The notes under the pieces were generated by a model. It was given only the letters and a program-made list of their open reading frames with translations, was not told the origin of the DNA and did not search any database. From Nocardia sp. NBC_00416 (GTDB lineage Bacteria; Actinomycetota; Actinomycetes; Mycobacteriales; Mycobacteriaceae): a stretch of 64,000 nucleotides of DNA. This document shows, one piece after another, positions 12,801 through 27,800 of this stretch. Numbering within the stretch: position 1 is the stretch's first letter; each line of letters opens with the position of its first letter. Made by a program: the position numbers and the translations under genes. The stretch is taken from the NCBI RefSeq assembly GCF_036032445.1, contig NZ_CP107932.1:1862501-1926500 (forward strand), written 5' to 3'.

Positions 12801-15800
12801 GTTGGTCGCGTTCGGTACCCGGCTCCGCGGGCACGGACCGTTCCAGCTCGGCCAAGTGCGGCTCGAAGGGGTAGAGGAACGGATCACCCAGGCGCGGCTC
12901 ACCGTCGAACTCGCCCCGCATACCCGGCAGTTCGGCCACGGCGCGCACGGTATCCGTGCCGGTGTCGTCACCGACGAGCAAGACTGTCGGCCGATGGCCC
13001 GTCCCGACCTCACGTACCGCGTTCAGCGATACCACCATTGTCGCGAGATTCTCGGCGTCCACCGCCGTGCGCTGCCGCCGCGACCGTACTATCGGCCGCT
13101 GGGCCGGGTCCGCGGGATCCGGTGTCGGATCGACGTCGAGCAGGAACACCAGGGCCGCGTGTTCCGACGGGTTCTCCTGTTTCCGGCGCTCGAGGTGATA
13201 CAGGATGTCCGATACGCCGCCCTCGGGTTCGCCGAGTATTTCTTCGACCGTGGCGGGCTGATGCCAGAGCACGGTGTCCGCCGTGTCCACACTTCGCACA
13301 CCGGTGTCGTCGTCACCCTTATCCCCCACCGCGACCAGCAATTGGACGCGGCCGTCGGCACCGGCCGGCGCACCGTCCGCCCGGGTGTCCGGGACGAATC
13401 GCGCGGACAAGAGCTGCACGCCCAGTCCCGCTGTTTCCGCCTGCTCGTCGACCAGGCCCAACACCTCGGCCGCTTGCTGCCATTGCGCATGTGACGCCGC
13501 CGCCCGGTTCGTCTCCGGCGCCGCGGTCTGCGCCAGCAACTCGGCCCGCGACCAGACATCCACCAGCGCCGGCGGGAGAGCGCCCACGACATCGCGCAGC
13601 GGCGGCACGTATCGCACCAGCTCGGTGGGCGATATGCCCAGTTCGTGCGCCGCGGCGCACAGTTGAGCGGCGATCCGCCCGCGGTCCCGGGACTCGGCGA
13701 CCAGCGAACCGGCTTCGCCGATTCCGGCCGCCGCGTCCGCCGGCCGGATTTCTCCCGCCGGATCCAGCAGGTCGCGCACCAGGGGAACGAGCCGTGCCGG
13801 GAGCCCGGCAGGATCGTCCCGGCTCAGTAGGTCACGCAGCGCCGCAACGAACCGCCGTGGCGCGAACCGCTCGAAGCGACTGTCGCGTTCAGCTCCCGGC
13901 CGCCTGTACGCCGCCGCGAATTCGGGGCTCACCCGGCCGGGAGCGGCCGTGGAGTTCGCGGGCCGGGGAGACGTCGGTACCGCCCATGTCGCCGTGCCCT
14001 CACCGGCTGTGGGATTCTCGTCCGGCCCGCGGCCCGCGGCGTTCCCGCCTGATTCCCGGTGCCCGTCCGGGGGATCCGCATCGCCCTCCGGCTGCGCACG
14101 GCCGATGTGCGTGAGCGGCTTCGGTGCGAGCGCGTCGATCTTCGGGTCATAGTCGACGACGGCCGTACCGTCGGGATGACGGAAGATCGCGTAGTTGGCG
14201 AAGCCTTGGCCCTGAACCGCACCCTCGGTGTGCGGGTACTCGATCTCCGCTGGATCGGGGCGTTCGATCGCGTCGCGGTCGATCTGGTCGCGTTTGATCC
14301 AGTCCCGCCACTTCACCTGCCCGTCGGTGTCGAGGAACATCTCGCGCACATGCGCGCCGACGGCTTCCGGGCGCGCCGGGTCGAACGGGCGGTACTCGTC
14401 CACCACCGCGGCGGTGGCTCCCGGTCCCAGCCGCCGCAGTTCGTCGGCGATCTTGTCGTGCGCGGTGCGCACACCGTCCGGGTCCGCCCGGAATGCCTCG
14501 GGATGCCATCCCGCCCGCAGCAAAGCCGAGAACTGGTCGGCCGTTCGACCCGCGGCGCCGACATCGTCGGCGCGCCGCAGGTTCAGGTGCGGCCAGCGTT
14601 CGCGCTGCGCGTTGCCGATCAGCGTGGTGCAGTTGGCTTCCTCGCCCTCCAGCTCATGGTCCAGCTTCGGCAGTTCATGGGTGTCCGGGAGACGGTAGGC
14701 GGCGAGGTCGCGCAGAGGCGCGAAACCTGATTCGTCCCATTCGATGTCGAGGTAGCGGGCCAGGGAGGTCGAGCGACGGTGAGCTGCCGCGACGATATCG
14801 TGACCCGGGGTCAGTGCCACCACCTCGAGCCCGGCCATCCGCGCACCGAGTATCGGGTTGCGGTAGTGGAGCTGGGCTTCCATGAGCATGGTGATATCGG
14901 TGACCAGCTCGTCGCCCGCCACCGCGGCGGCGGTATCCGCGCCCAGGTAGGCCACGGTCACGCGGTTGCCGTAGGGCAGGAAGGCCTCAGTCGCGGAAAC
15001 CATCGCGTTCACCAAGGATTCGCCGCCGGCCCGTCCAGCGACAGTCACGCTGATCCGGCGCGCGGTATCGATATCGCCGAAGGCGACGGCCAGGCGGGCG
15101 GGCCGGCCGGCTTCGCCGAGACCCAGCGACAGGACGTGAACCGGTGGATGCCCGGGTAGCGACGCCGCCATCGCTTCGGCCTGGCGCAGGTCCGAAACCA
15201 GCTGCCGCAGGGATTCCAGGCGCCGCTCGTCCGCCCCGGTGAGCATTCCCGCCGCGTGCTGCACCTCCAGCTCGGCGATATGGCGAGCCAGCAGCATCCG
15301 GTTCGCGCGGTTGCGCCAGCGTGCCGGAACCCCCGCTTGTTCCACGAGCTTCTCGGGTGCGCCTTCGACCAGTGTCCACCGGTCGCTCCGGCTCAGATCC
15401 ACCCAGTTCACCAGGAAGTTGTCCGGTGAGAGGACCGCCGCCGAGCCGAATCTCTTGCGCCAGAGAGCGTCCGCCTCCGCTGTCGCGTGCAGACCGGGTA
15501 TCCGGGGCAGGACGCGCTGCCGTCCGGTGTCTCCGGTGGTGGTGCGCGCCGCGAACTTCGGCTCCACCGGAGAATCCGGGTTCCAGTCGCCGAGCAGTTC
15601 CGCGAGCAGGATCTCCTCGGCGGACAGGCTCGGATCGGCGTCGTCGCCGACCGCGAAGCGGCTTCCCTGCGCGGCCAGCTGATCGTCGTCCAGCGCGAGA
15701 CGCACCAGCTCGCTGCTCTCCCCCACGATCACCAGGCGAATGCTTTCGGTGGGCAGTGCTTCGGCGAGCCTGCGCAGGTCGCCGGCCAGGACCGCCGGAT

Positions 15801-18800
15801 CGGTCCCTTGCCAGACGGCGGCCGCCCGAGTGCCGGAATCGCCCAATGATGCGGGAAGCGAGTGCAGGCCGGACCGCAGCGCTTCGGGCGTCGGTTCGGT
15901 CGCGGTGACGAACACCGTGACCTCCTTCGGCGATATCAGATCGCCGATCAGGACGAACGAACGGGAATCGCCGACAACCGATACGGGCAGTGCCAAGGGG
16001 CGGACACTCGGCAGCGCCCCGGAGTCGGCGGGCTGCACCGCAACCGCTCGGTGTGCTCGATTGAGGCATTCGACCAAGGCCGCGAGCCGGGCGACCTCCG
16101 CGGCATCGTCGAGTGCTGCTGCCCAGCGGCTCTGCTCCGCCAGCAGTCGCAACAGCGCGGTGACGCCGCCTTGTTCGCCGCCGCCGGTCGCCCCGGCGAT
16201 CGGATTCTCGAATTCGCCTCGCGACGGGCCCGGGATACCGGCGTCCGGCGGCGCCGAATAGTCCGTGAGGTCGAAGGCCGGCGGCTGCGCGGCAGGCAGT
16301 TCTCGGAGGCCGGCGGCCCGTTCGGGCAGCTGGTCACGAGCCGCCCGCGCGACCGCCGCGCCGTCGCCCTGGCCGATGATCTCGAACACGGGCTGTCCCG
16401 TTTCCCGCCGTAGTTCGGATACCCGGGTGAGTTCGCGAGTCAGTGCGGCGCTGTCGGCCGCGGTGATATCGACCGTGTGCGGGGCTCTGCCCGCCACCTC
16501 GAGGTCGTCGTCATAACGGATCACCGCGATCATCGCCACCGAGCCGCGTGACCGATACGCATTCAGCAGTTCGGCGATCGCCGCGGGACGACCGAGCAAT
16601 TGCCCCAGCTCGTTCGCCGTCTCGGCCACGTAGCCGAGCACGACGTCCGCGGCGGCGGGGTCACCGAACTCCAGAACCATCCGGCCGCGATCGGTATCGG
16701 CATCGGCCCGGTTGAACTCGAGCAATCGGGCAGACCCGATCCGGTTGCGGACGACCTCGATATCCGCCTGCGCGAGAGTGAGATCCAGCGCGTCGAGTTC
16801 GATGCGACGCACGGCATCGGGCCGACGCGAAAATCGGTACAGCTCGGCATCCAGCGCCGCCCGGTTCTGCTCGTCCCGCCACACGGAGTCCCGCGGTGGC
16901 CCCCGTTCATCGTGTGGAAGACCGGTGAGCCCCACCGCCGGAACATCGTCGTCGACCGCGATACGCTCGGCTGCCACGAAGGGAATCGCGTCGGCGCCGT
17001 GTCTATCGGCCACTATCCCGTGCACATTCAGGATCTTCAGCTCGTTCAGTTCCCGCAGTCGCTCGCGGACCTCGCCGTCGCGCAGGGGCTCGCCGTCTCC
17101 CTCGTGCCACAGCAGGTGGCCGGCGGCGTCGATCTCGACCTCGAACATGTGCCCGCCGACTCGGGCACCGTCACGATAGGTGATGGCCCCGGCGATCGCT
17201 CCCTCGTGCTCGCTCACCTGAGCCACGAGTTCCTCGAGCGATCCGAAATGCTGCCAGTCGGCGTCGGCTGCCGCGGCGACCTGGTGTTCAGGCGCTCCCG
17301 CCAGCCCGGCGTCGGCGAGCGCGGCCAGCGCGTCGGGCGTGCGCGCGAGACCGCCCCGCTGTCTGCGGAACTCCACGAATCGGGCCACCGCGAAGAACGC
17401 GCAGCGCGGTGGACCGTCCTCCGTGGCATGCAACGGCGTTCCCGCGCTCGGATCGATCGCCTCGAAGCGACCGGCGGCGTCGGCGAGCAGGGCCCGGATC
17501 CGGCCGTCGGTACCGGGACGGCCGGTCAGCTCACCGATCTCGCGGATCTGCGCCAGCAGCCAGTGGTACCGACGATCGGCCCGCTCCAGCTGCTCGACCA
17601 GCGATACCGCGATGCGCTGCTCCTGGTACTGCCGGATGAGGCTGCTGGTACGGGCGAGGTCGCCGGTGACGGACAGCCGGTTCACCTGTGTGTTGAGGTA
17701 CCGGTCGGACAGCGCCGCTCCGGGTACGTCGAGCCGCTCGGCCACCTGCCGGTGCAACCGGGCCCGCTCGGCCCGGGCCGCACGCAGGGTCTGCGGGGTC
17801 GGGCTGCCGGTCCCGAGTCCGGCTTCGGCCAGCTCGCGCCGAGCGAAGCCGCGGTCGAGATCGGCGCGGTGCAACAGCTCCACCACGGGGTCCAGGCCGG
17901 CGGCGCCCGACAGCCGCCGCAGCGCCGCTATCGCGGCATCCGCGAGGACGAGGTCGGCAGCGTCGGCGAACAGGCCGGTGATCCGGCCGGTGTGCTCCTC
18001 CGATACGGCGTGCCCCAGCAGGGTGGAAGCGACCGCGCGCAACCGGTCCGCGGTCAGATCCTGAGGCGTCAAGGGCATTCCCACCGCGTCCGCCAGGGTG
18101 GCGCGATCCGGCGAATTCATACCACGGCTCAACTCGGCGAACAGACCGTCGATTTCGCCGAGGAGGCGGGTTCCGCCCAGGAGGCGGCGTACCTGCGCCG
18201 CAACCAGTTCTGTCGCCGCTTCCTCAGGGGTAGCCGGTGCCACGGCGGCGGCCCGGTCGGCCAGGTGCCGCTCGAATCGCCGTATCGCGGCGTCGGCCTG
18301 TACTACCGCGGGGGCCGTGTGGAAGAGGCCGGAGAGGGCCGCGAGATGCTCGAATCCGGTGGCACGCGCCGCGACGAGGCGGATCGTCTCGAGGATCCGG
18401 TCGGGGGCGAGATCCGCCGCGAGCACAGGTGGGGCCCCCGGGACCGATTCGAGGGCGGTGATCAGACCCGCGATCTCGGCGACGGCGACCCGGGCGGCGG
18501 TGCGCGCCGCACCGAGCAGTTGCCGGATATGCCGGTCCACCAGGTCCGGCGCCGAGTCGATCTCGGTCGCCACGCCGCGAATCGTCGCGACGAGCGCGCC
18601 CGCGTCCGACGTGTTGGCATCGGAGAGGATATGGGTTTCGGGTCGGCGGCCCCACGGGTCGCGCTGCTGCCGCACCGCATTGTGCGCGGCGAGCAGCCGC
18701 GCCAACTCGGCCGCGTCGGAGGCGGCGCGGTCCTGGGCCCGCGCGGCCGGTTCGCGACCGTACCCGCGTACCACCGCGACCACCGCGTCACCGTCGGCGA

Positions 18801-21800
18801 TATCGCGGGCCGCGTCGACCGCCCAGCCCATGGCCACCTCGAGGTCGGCGTGTTCGTAGACCGCGTAGTGCACCCGTCGCGCCGCGTCCGGGTCACCGAA
18901 AGCGACGGTGAGTGCCGGTCCGTCGGGCTGGACTCCACCGGAGAGCAGAAACACCGGCGGAGCGTGGGCGGCCGCTTCCCGCAGCAGACCGTCGAAGGCG
19001 GAATGGACGACGCCCGAGTCGCCGGGAATCGCGCGGCGCACTACTTCCCGGGCCGCCTCGTCACGCACGGAGATCGGCAGTCCGGGGGCCGCGGCCAGCA
19101 CCTCCGGATGCCTGTGCAACAGAATCGAATGTACATACGCCGGCCAGGTCTGCCAGCGCCGATCGTTGGCGCGCGCCAGCTGGCGCGCTTCGTCGGGGCC
19201 GGCCGCCGGGTCCAGCAGCATCTCCCGGATATCGCGCATCCCGGCCCACTCCAGAGCTGTGTCGACCACCCCGGCCGGATCCTCCGGCAGTGGCGAGACA
19301 GCGATATCGCGCGCTCGGACCTCGGGTTCGCCGTCGGCACGCGCGACCAGCCGCATCCGGGCGGCCGCGTCCGCCCCCAGCCCCAGCCGGCTCGCCACAT
19401 CGCTCGCGCTGCCGACGCCCAGACCGTGCCACAGGACCACCGCGACGCTGTCACCGCCCGGCGCGGTGAGCAGGTTCATCGCCCGGACGAGATCGGTGTC
19501 TTCGGCCGTGCCGATTCGCCTCTCACGGATATCCGACTCCGCGGCGACGAGCACGTGAATCCGGTCCGCGGTGTCGATATCGCCGAGTACGAGGGCCTGG
19601 TGCCCGGCTTCGGCGGGCGTCGCGAACTCCAGCAACCGCACCGGCGGGCGCTGCGGCAGCTGAGTGGTCCACCGTTCCGCGATGGTCAGGCGATCCGCCC
19701 ACGCGTCGAGTTCGGCGAGCTGGGCGGCCACGAGTGGGTCCACGGCACTCGAATCGGACAGCCGCGCCGCGGCCTGCAGAGTCGCTCGCGCGCGCGCCAT
19801 CCGGGTCCGGTTGAGCTCGTCTCGCAGCGAGTCGGGCAGATCCATCTCCGCCAGTTCATCGGTCAACGTCTGGAGGACCAGGGCGCGCGCCACCGCCGCC
19901 GGTCGGCTGTTCCAGTGCTTCTCGATGATCGGCAACCGCAGCTGCCGGATCTCCGGCGGTGTCGCGCTGCCGGTCCCCAGGCTCCCGAGCTCGAGATCCA
20001 CGACGCGCCGCAGCGTATGCCAGACGTCCCGGGCGGCCCACCGGTGTCGTTCGCGTCCCCTGCGGTCGGCGAACCGCGGGTCCAGGTGCGGAAGCGCCGG
20101 TCGCGGCTCGACATAGCCGGGCAGGCGAGCGCCGATCCGCACATTCTTGAAATCCAGTCCCGCCACCGCGATCGACGTCCAGCCGGGGCCGAGCCGCCGG
20201 CCCGGCGATCCGTCGGCGCGCACCACCATGCCGGAGATGAAGTCGACAAAACCCTCTTGCCGGGACACCCATTCCCGGAACGAGATCACCTCGGTGCCGT
20301 CGGTGACCTTGACCTCGCGCCCGTCCCGGTGCACCGCCACCGCGTGCGATCCCACCGCGTCCGGGTTGTCGTGCCCCGAGTACCCGACGACCGCGACGAC
20401 GGCGTCCCCGGAATGCAGGACCCGGTCGTGCAATTCGTCGAAGGACGCCCAACCGTTCGGCTCCCAGTCGGATCCGACCACGCGCGGCGCGTCGGCTGCC
20501 GCCACACCGCTCGGACCGGCCGCGATGCCCGCCGGTCGGGCCGGTGGCCGCCGACCCGCCGCGGCGTAAACGGCGTCGGTGGCCGTGAACAGACAGGTCC
20601 CGAGTTCGCCGCCCCGGAGATTCGGCGCGGCGGCCGAGTCCGGTTCACTGTGATCGGACACATCCGCGGGCGGCGGTTCCTCCGCCATGAGCGTGTCGAG
20701 CTGGAAGCCGAGTCCGGTTTCCAGCGCCGCGTCGATACGCTCCAGCTGAGACGACGCCCGGTCGATGGTTTCCCGGGCGGCCACGATGCCGTCCAGCTGG
20801 GTGAATGTCGTCACCTGTGCGGCGGTTCCCGGACCGGTCCGATCCGACAGCAGCGCCCGGGCCCGGTCCGCCGCCGATTCCGGGGCCGAGCCAACGGCCC
20901 CGGCTACCGGCGGGTCGCCGAGTTCGGCGAGCAGTCCGGCCGCGGCGCGGTCCCGCTCGGCGCGCAGCTGTTCCGCACTCGGCGGTTCCGTCGCCGACCA
21001 GCCGTATTCCACCAGGATCGGGGACGCCGCCAGATCGAGCAGCGCGGCGTAGCGATCGGCCTCCACCCGGACGCGCTCGGTGGCGAGCGTTTCCATCCGG
21101 GCAGCCAGTCCACGCAGTAGGCGCTCCCGCTGGACCAGGCGGTCCCGGGTCTCCGCGAGATCGATCAAGTGGTCGAGGGCGGTGCGAGTCTGCGCGGTCA
21201 TCGCCGACCGGCCGCGGCGCGGCTTCCGCTCGAGCGCCAGGTTCCGCAGTTCACGCAGGCGGGCGAGATCGCCGGGTCCCTCCGTGAATGTGAAGGGTCC
21301 GGCGACGAGGGCACGCCGGTGGCCTGCCTGCAGCCGGCCGAATCGTTCGTCCACGTGGTCGATCTGCGCCCGGGTCCGGATCGCCGCCGCATGCAGTCCG
21401 GCGATGCCCGCGAGTCGCTGTGTCGCGGCCGCGAACTCCTTCGTGGCACTGATATCGGTGTCGTGCTGCCGGATCCGCTCCGCGAGGCCGGTGACCGCGC
21501 GGTGGCCGTGTTGCCGGAACAAGATCCGGGCCAGTTCGGCGACACGCCCCGGTGTCAGCCGGGCCACCGGGATACCCACCTGCGACGCCAGTCGCTCGGC
21601 ATCCAGATCTCGCTGCCGGCGCATGGCGTCATAGGTGGTGGCGAGATCCGGACCCGAGCCGCGGTCGGCGTGCCGCACCGACTCGGGAACACCGAGTTCG
21701 GTGCGCAGCCGCGCGTCCGCGTGCGCCAACTGGGTCAGCACGGGGCCGACCACCGCTGGGGGGAGCCCGGTTTCGTCGGCGAGCCCCAGGCTCCGCACGA

Positions 21801-24800
21801 ACTCCAGGGCGCCCTCCAACCGGATCTCGAGCTGGCTGATCTCCAGGCGGATGGTGTCGAGAATTTCCCGGCGGCGGGTCGGGTCGCCGGAGCGAATCGC
21901 CCATGCGTCGACTTCGTGGGCTTGCAGCCGATCCGCATGCTCGCGCAGCTGAGCCACCCTGTCGAGCAGCTCGTCGCGGCCGGCGAGGATCCGCTGATAC
22001 TCCTCGTCGGGTGTGCCCGGTTGCGTCAGCAGCGTCCAGGATCGGGCCAGGGCCGTCTCCAGGACGTCGAGCCCCAGGGCGAGCGCGCTGTCCGCCGAAG
22101 GCCGCGCCGGCCTGCCCGCCGCGGCGGAAAGTTCCGGTGGCCGTTGCGCCATCCGGGCGGCACGGCGGACGCGATCCAGGCCGATGCCGAGCCGCGACGC
22201 GGAGTCGTCGACGGTGACCGTGGGCGGATCGACGCGCTGCGTCCGAACGACCCCCGCGACCATATTCTTGAAACGACGCCACCGGTCACGACGGGGACGC
22301 ACCGGGACATTCCCGTCGCCGGGCACCGGTGGGACAGCACCGCTCCCCGGGGGCGGCACGGCCTCGCGTCCCCCGGCGATCCCGTGCAACCGGGCCGCCG
22401 CGGATTCCCAGATCGCCCGGCCGTCACCGCGGTAGACGACCTCCTGGGTCGGTAGCGGTGCGGTCGGCGCCCGGAACTCACGAACCTCGTGGGTGGCCAC
22501 GATCCGGCGCACCACGTCCTCCGTCGCGGCGGCGACACCCGCCGCCGTGCTCGCCGCGGCGCCGTAGCGCGCGACCAGGACGGTGGCTGTCGTTCGTTCG
22601 GCGGAGTCACCGTCCGCGACGAGATCGGCCGCCTCGCCCACCGGACCGGCCAGCCCGGTCGAATCGGCCAGCTGGTCGGGCAGATACCAGATCGCGTGCT
22701 CCGCCGACGCATTCGTATCGCCGAATTCCACGACCAGCACGCCGGGACCCGACGCCTGCGGGAACGCGAGCAGGCGGGCCGGAACCCCGGCCCGAGCCGC
22801 CCGGCTGTCCGCGGTGTCCAGCGCGTTCTGGATATCCTTCAGTTCGGCGAGCCGGGACCGGCCCGCCGCATCGAGATCACCGGCCGATTCGCGCGCCGAC
22901 AATTCGTCGAATTCCAGTGCCAGCCGCTGCCGGTGGTGCGCATCGCGCAGGGAACCCGGTATCACGTCGAGCGCACCGAAGATCTCCGGGTACTCGACGC
23001 GCAGTGCGTTGCGCTCCGCGGCGCCGGCCACATCGTGTCCGGTCCGGTCCCAGAACGCGGCGGCGCGGCGCAGGTGTACCCGGAGCGCGGGCGTATCGGC
23101 TCGGGCCCCGGTCGGATGGAACAGTTCCCCGACGTCGAGCAGGCCGGCCCGCGCCAGGGCGACCTGCAGTGTTTCCCGGCGGGCGCCGGACGGGTCGGGC
23201 GGGTCCGGATCGCCCGAAAGAGCGTGCGCCGGGTAGTCGCGGCCCGGCTCACCCTCCGGCTCGGCACCGGGTTCCAGTGGGCGCTGCGGCGTGCCGTCCG
23301 CGTCGAACACGATGCCGTACAACTTCCCCGCCGGGGGCCGCCACCGCGCGAACGGCCGGTCGACCACCTCATTGCCTTTACGCTCGTGCACCCACACCTG
23401 GCCATCGGGTCCCCGGTACAGGACGAACGCGTGCGCGCCGGCGTCACCGTGGCTCACCGCGCCCAGCACGATCTCCCCCGCCGCGGCCCGTCGCACCATC
23501 GCGTCGATCCCGTCGAAACCACCCGGATGCCAATTGGCGTGCGCCGCCTTCGCGACCGCCGTCGGCATCATGCCGTTCAGCTGGATCCCGCTGTCGAACA
23601 GCGACGGCGCGTCCACCTCGACGCCGAGCAGCCGCAGAAACCACAAGGCGTCCGCGGCGCATATCTTCGGAATACCGGGAAGCGGGTCCACCGGGGTGGC
23701 GGCGAGTGGCGCGTGTGGTGGCGCGATTCCGTCACCGACGTCGGGAAGTGGCGTTCGGGCATCCGGGCGCTGCTGGGAAACGGGTCCGAGACCGCCGGTC
23801 GGTGCGTCCGCCGGTGGCCCGGCCGGGTTCCGGGTCTCCTCCACCGCGGCCGCGGCGACGATCTCGTCCAGGCCCTCGTTCAATCGCCGGTCCAGGTCGG
23901 CGATGATCCGGTGCTGGTCTTCGATCGACGCCGATACCTCCACCAGCTCGTCCAGCAGCAGGAACCGTTGTGCGGCGACCCGAGCATCGGTCTGCTCGGG
24001 CCCCATCGGCAGCAACCAGACCTGTTCGGCGGTCAGCGCGGACGGCACCGCCACCCGCTGCTCGGGAGGTAACAATTCGAGGAGCCGGGCAGCTTGTTCG
24101 GTGCGCAACCGGCGGGCGTGCTCGGTCTGTCCGACGGCGCCTTCGGAATCGTTCCCGGTGACCCGAGCGTCCGCGACCAGTTCCCGGCTGCGCAGAACGC
24201 GGTCGAACAGCACGCCGGCGGCCGCATTACGTTGTGCCGCAATATCGTTCAGCTCCTGCGCGCGGACGCCCAACAGTCCGAGAAGGTCCTGTCCCCGCAG
24301 CTGGCTCTCGACAGCCGCGAGCAGCCGCCTCAGCAAGAGGACACGGGCCGGACGTTTCGGGCCGTCGGGCGCCGGCTCGGCGAGCTGGGCGCGCAGTCGC
24401 GCCCGGATATCCGGTCCCCAGCCGACCCGGGCGGCGTCGGCGGGAAACAATCGGGCCAGCTGCCGACGACGCTCGAAAGTCTGCCGTTTCGCGGCGAGCC
24501 GCTGCCGGTGGATTTCGCGTAGCGCCGCGGCCGCGGCGTCGATCCGCCGGAGCTGGTCGGCGGCACCGGTATCCCGTTCGGCGATGCGGGCGACACGCTC
24601 CAGCGCCTCCGCCCGGTACCCGCGCAACAGCGCGAGATCCGCGCCCAGGCCGGGTCCTCGCGCCGCCGGACGGTCCCGCACCTCATCGGCGAAATCCGCG
24701 AGGCCCGCATCCAGCAAACTGGTCAGCAGATGCACCCTGATGTCGTGGGCGTCGACCGCGCGCGCCGCGTCGACCAGCCCGCGCAGCTCCTCGAATTCCC

Positions 24801-27800
24801 GGACCAGTCCGCCCCGATCCTGCCCTGGATCGGGAACAGCGTCGATCGTGGGCGGTACTTCCAGCGCGGCCAGCTCCGCCGCGCTCAGCGTCGCCGGATC
24901 AGTTTCGGTGTGCAGACTCAGCAAAAGCCTGCTCGACTCGAATCGTGCGGAGAGTCGCTTCAGCGCCGCACTGCTCTGCCGGCGCTCCGACGGGTCCAGG
25001 CCATAGGCGCCCACATCGAGATCGCGACCGCGGACGCGGGCGGGCCGCAGCACGGGCGAGAACTCGTTGCGCTGGACGAACCGCTGCTGTGCCACTGTGT
25101 TCAATTGCTGGGCGATCACGGCGAAACGCTCGAAATCGTCGCCGGTGTCCAGCTTGCTGTCCGCCCGTCCCCAACTATCGCGCAGCGTGTTCTCCACCAT
25201 GATCAGCCGCGCGATCCAGGTTTCGCAGCGGTCGAGGTCGGCGGCCTCCTGCAGGACTCGATGCAGACGGAGGAAATCTTGTTCGGCTCGGCCGAGATCG
25301 GCCTCGGCAGCGAGATCGGACAATGCCTGCTCGACCAGCACTTCATCGGCCAATGCCGCCACCGGCACCTTCAGGTGCGCGGCGACAGCTTCCCGTGCCG
25401 CGTCATAACGCTGCTGCCATCCCACACGCAGCGGAGACCGCGGATCGAGTACCTCCACCACCGAACTCGATCCGACGTGCGGAAGCAGCGCCGCGATCAG
25501 ATCCGCGCGCATGATCGCGGCCGAGGCGGCGGTCGCCGCCAGCGCGGTACCGAGGTCCGGGTCCGCCGGCCGCAGCTTGCTGTCATAAGCCCGGGACGAC
25601 ACCGTGGGCATCCGGATTCCGCTCTCGGCGGCGACGAGCGCGCGTTTCTCCAGGACCCCCGCGAGATGTCCGACCAGCGCTTGGATGTCCTGTCCCCGCC
25701 AGATCAGCGTCGCCGTCGATTCCGCTGCCGCCCCCTCCTCCGCGAGGAGTCCGTTCCGATGCTGCTCGACAGCGGAACGGGCGATCGAATCGAACGATTT
25801 CCCATTGTCGCGGCCCACCGCGAAATGCACCGCGATGCGCTGGGCGGTTTCGGGGTTGCCGATCGCGACGAAATCCGCGCCCGCAGTCCCGTAGACGGCC
25901 GAATCCAGCGACAGCACTGCCATCTCCGGCGATCCGGGCAACAGCTGCGCGGCCCGCGCCAGGCGCCGCAGGGCGCCGGCCCTTTCGGCCGCGGCAGCGG
26001 GTACGCCGCCGTCACCCGGCCGCAATTCGTCGTGGTGCAGCACAGTATTGGCCAGATGGCGGGCCAGCAGCGGAGCTCCCGCGAGATTGCCGATCCGCTC
26101 GGGCGCGGCATCGGGAAGCGCGGCGAACAGTTCGGCCTGTTCGGTCAGCAGCCGCAGTACCTGCCGCACCGAAGGGTTCGGACCGAGTTCGTCCAGGGCG
26201 CGGATCGCGGCAACGGCCCGCTGTTGTTCTGCGTCGTTCAGCGTGAGCCGAGACCGCCCGGCGAAGGGCTCCCGGGCCCGATCGATATCCGGTTCACCGT
26301 CGAATTCGGTGCGCATGCCCGGGATCAGGCTCGCGGCTTCGACGATATCGGCGCCTTCGCCCCGGCCGACCAAACGGATGCGCGGCCGGTGGCCGCCGGC
26401 CCGGCTTTCGCGCGCCCCGTTCAGTGCGGCGACCCTGCCTGCCAGGTCCGAGGCGCCGCTGCGCTCCCGATCCGCGGCGACATCGCCCGGGGTGTGCGCC
26501 GGCCGGTCCGCGTCGCCGGCGTCGTAATCCATCAGCGCGATCATCGCCACCCGGCCCTGTGACGCCGATTGCTCCGCGCGCAGCACGTCACTCGCGTCCG
26601 CGACGGCCGCCGACAGCTCCGCCTCCCCGGCGACGGTGCTCGACTGATACCAGATCACCGTGTCCGCGGAATCCGGGTCACCGATCACGTACCGCATCCG
26701 CAGCAAGCCCCGCGCGGCACTGCCCTCGGTCGCCGGATCGTCCCGGCGGTACTCGGCCGAGAGGAACCGCACCGGCTGATCGTGGCGGTGGCCGTGCTCT
26801 TCCAGCAGATCCGTCACCTGATCGATGAGGAACTCATCCGCGAACCGCAGACCGTCCAGCTCCCCGCGCGTCGACTCCGGATCGACAGCGGGGTCCGGCG
26901 CGCGCGCTGCCTCGACCTTGTTCCGGAACACTTCCCTGGTTACGGCGGGCGGCAGATCAGCGCCGAGAACATCGAGCCAGGAACGGATGAGGGGGTAGTT
27001 GTCCAGCAATTCCTGCCGCACCCCGAGCCGCGTGGCGTTGTCCCAGATCTCGGCGAGCAGACGTCCACGGGCCCGCCCGGCTTCGACGTCGCCCGCCGGC
27101 TCGCCGGGATTCAAGGCCGCCTGCAGGGTCGCCGCTCCCGTGCGTCCTACCGCGTCTCGCAGCAGCGTCACCAGTTCCGGCGACCCCGCCCCGATCCCTT
27201 GCGGCTGATCGCCCCCGCTCGCACCGACCGGGAAGTCCTGATCGTCGTGCCGCAGCCGCCCTCGATAATGCCCCGACGGTGGCGGCGTCACTTTGCCCTT
27301 GCGGTCCAGGAAGAGCGCGAATACCGAGTTGTCGGCGCTGTCCGGCGACGCCTCGTAGTCGCGGTGGACCACCCCGAGATCATGGCGATCGATATGCTCT
27401 CCGGTCTCGTCGACGCGCAGCTCGAGCCAGTAGGTGTGCCCCATCCCGCCCGCACCGGTGGTCGCGGTGACCGTCGGGTCGAAGATCACCACTCCGACGC
27501 GGTCGCTCATCCCGGACGCCCGGAGTTTGCGACCCCAGATACGCAGCAGTTGCGTCGCTTCCTCGACATCGCGCAACTCCAGCGACCTGAGTTCGCCCAG
27601 CGCCTTCTCCACTCGACTGACCCGTACGCCGTTGAGGTCACCGGCCTCGTCCGGGACCCGGACATGGCGCCCGAAGAACCGTGCGATATCCGCCAGCAGG
27701 GTGGCGGCGCACTGGTTCAGCTCGTGCGGTGAGACCGAGCCGGGTGGGGTCGTCGTTTCGCCGGTGGCGGGGTGCGCATAGGGCGCCACGCCGGGGCCGG

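Noticed and set aside
16600..21120. 1,506-codon open frame on the plus strand
   Set aside because: It is exactly antisense to recognisable PL6, PL7 and AB modules of ORF B. High G+C and the codon bias of the minus-strand gene keep the complementary frame free of stops.
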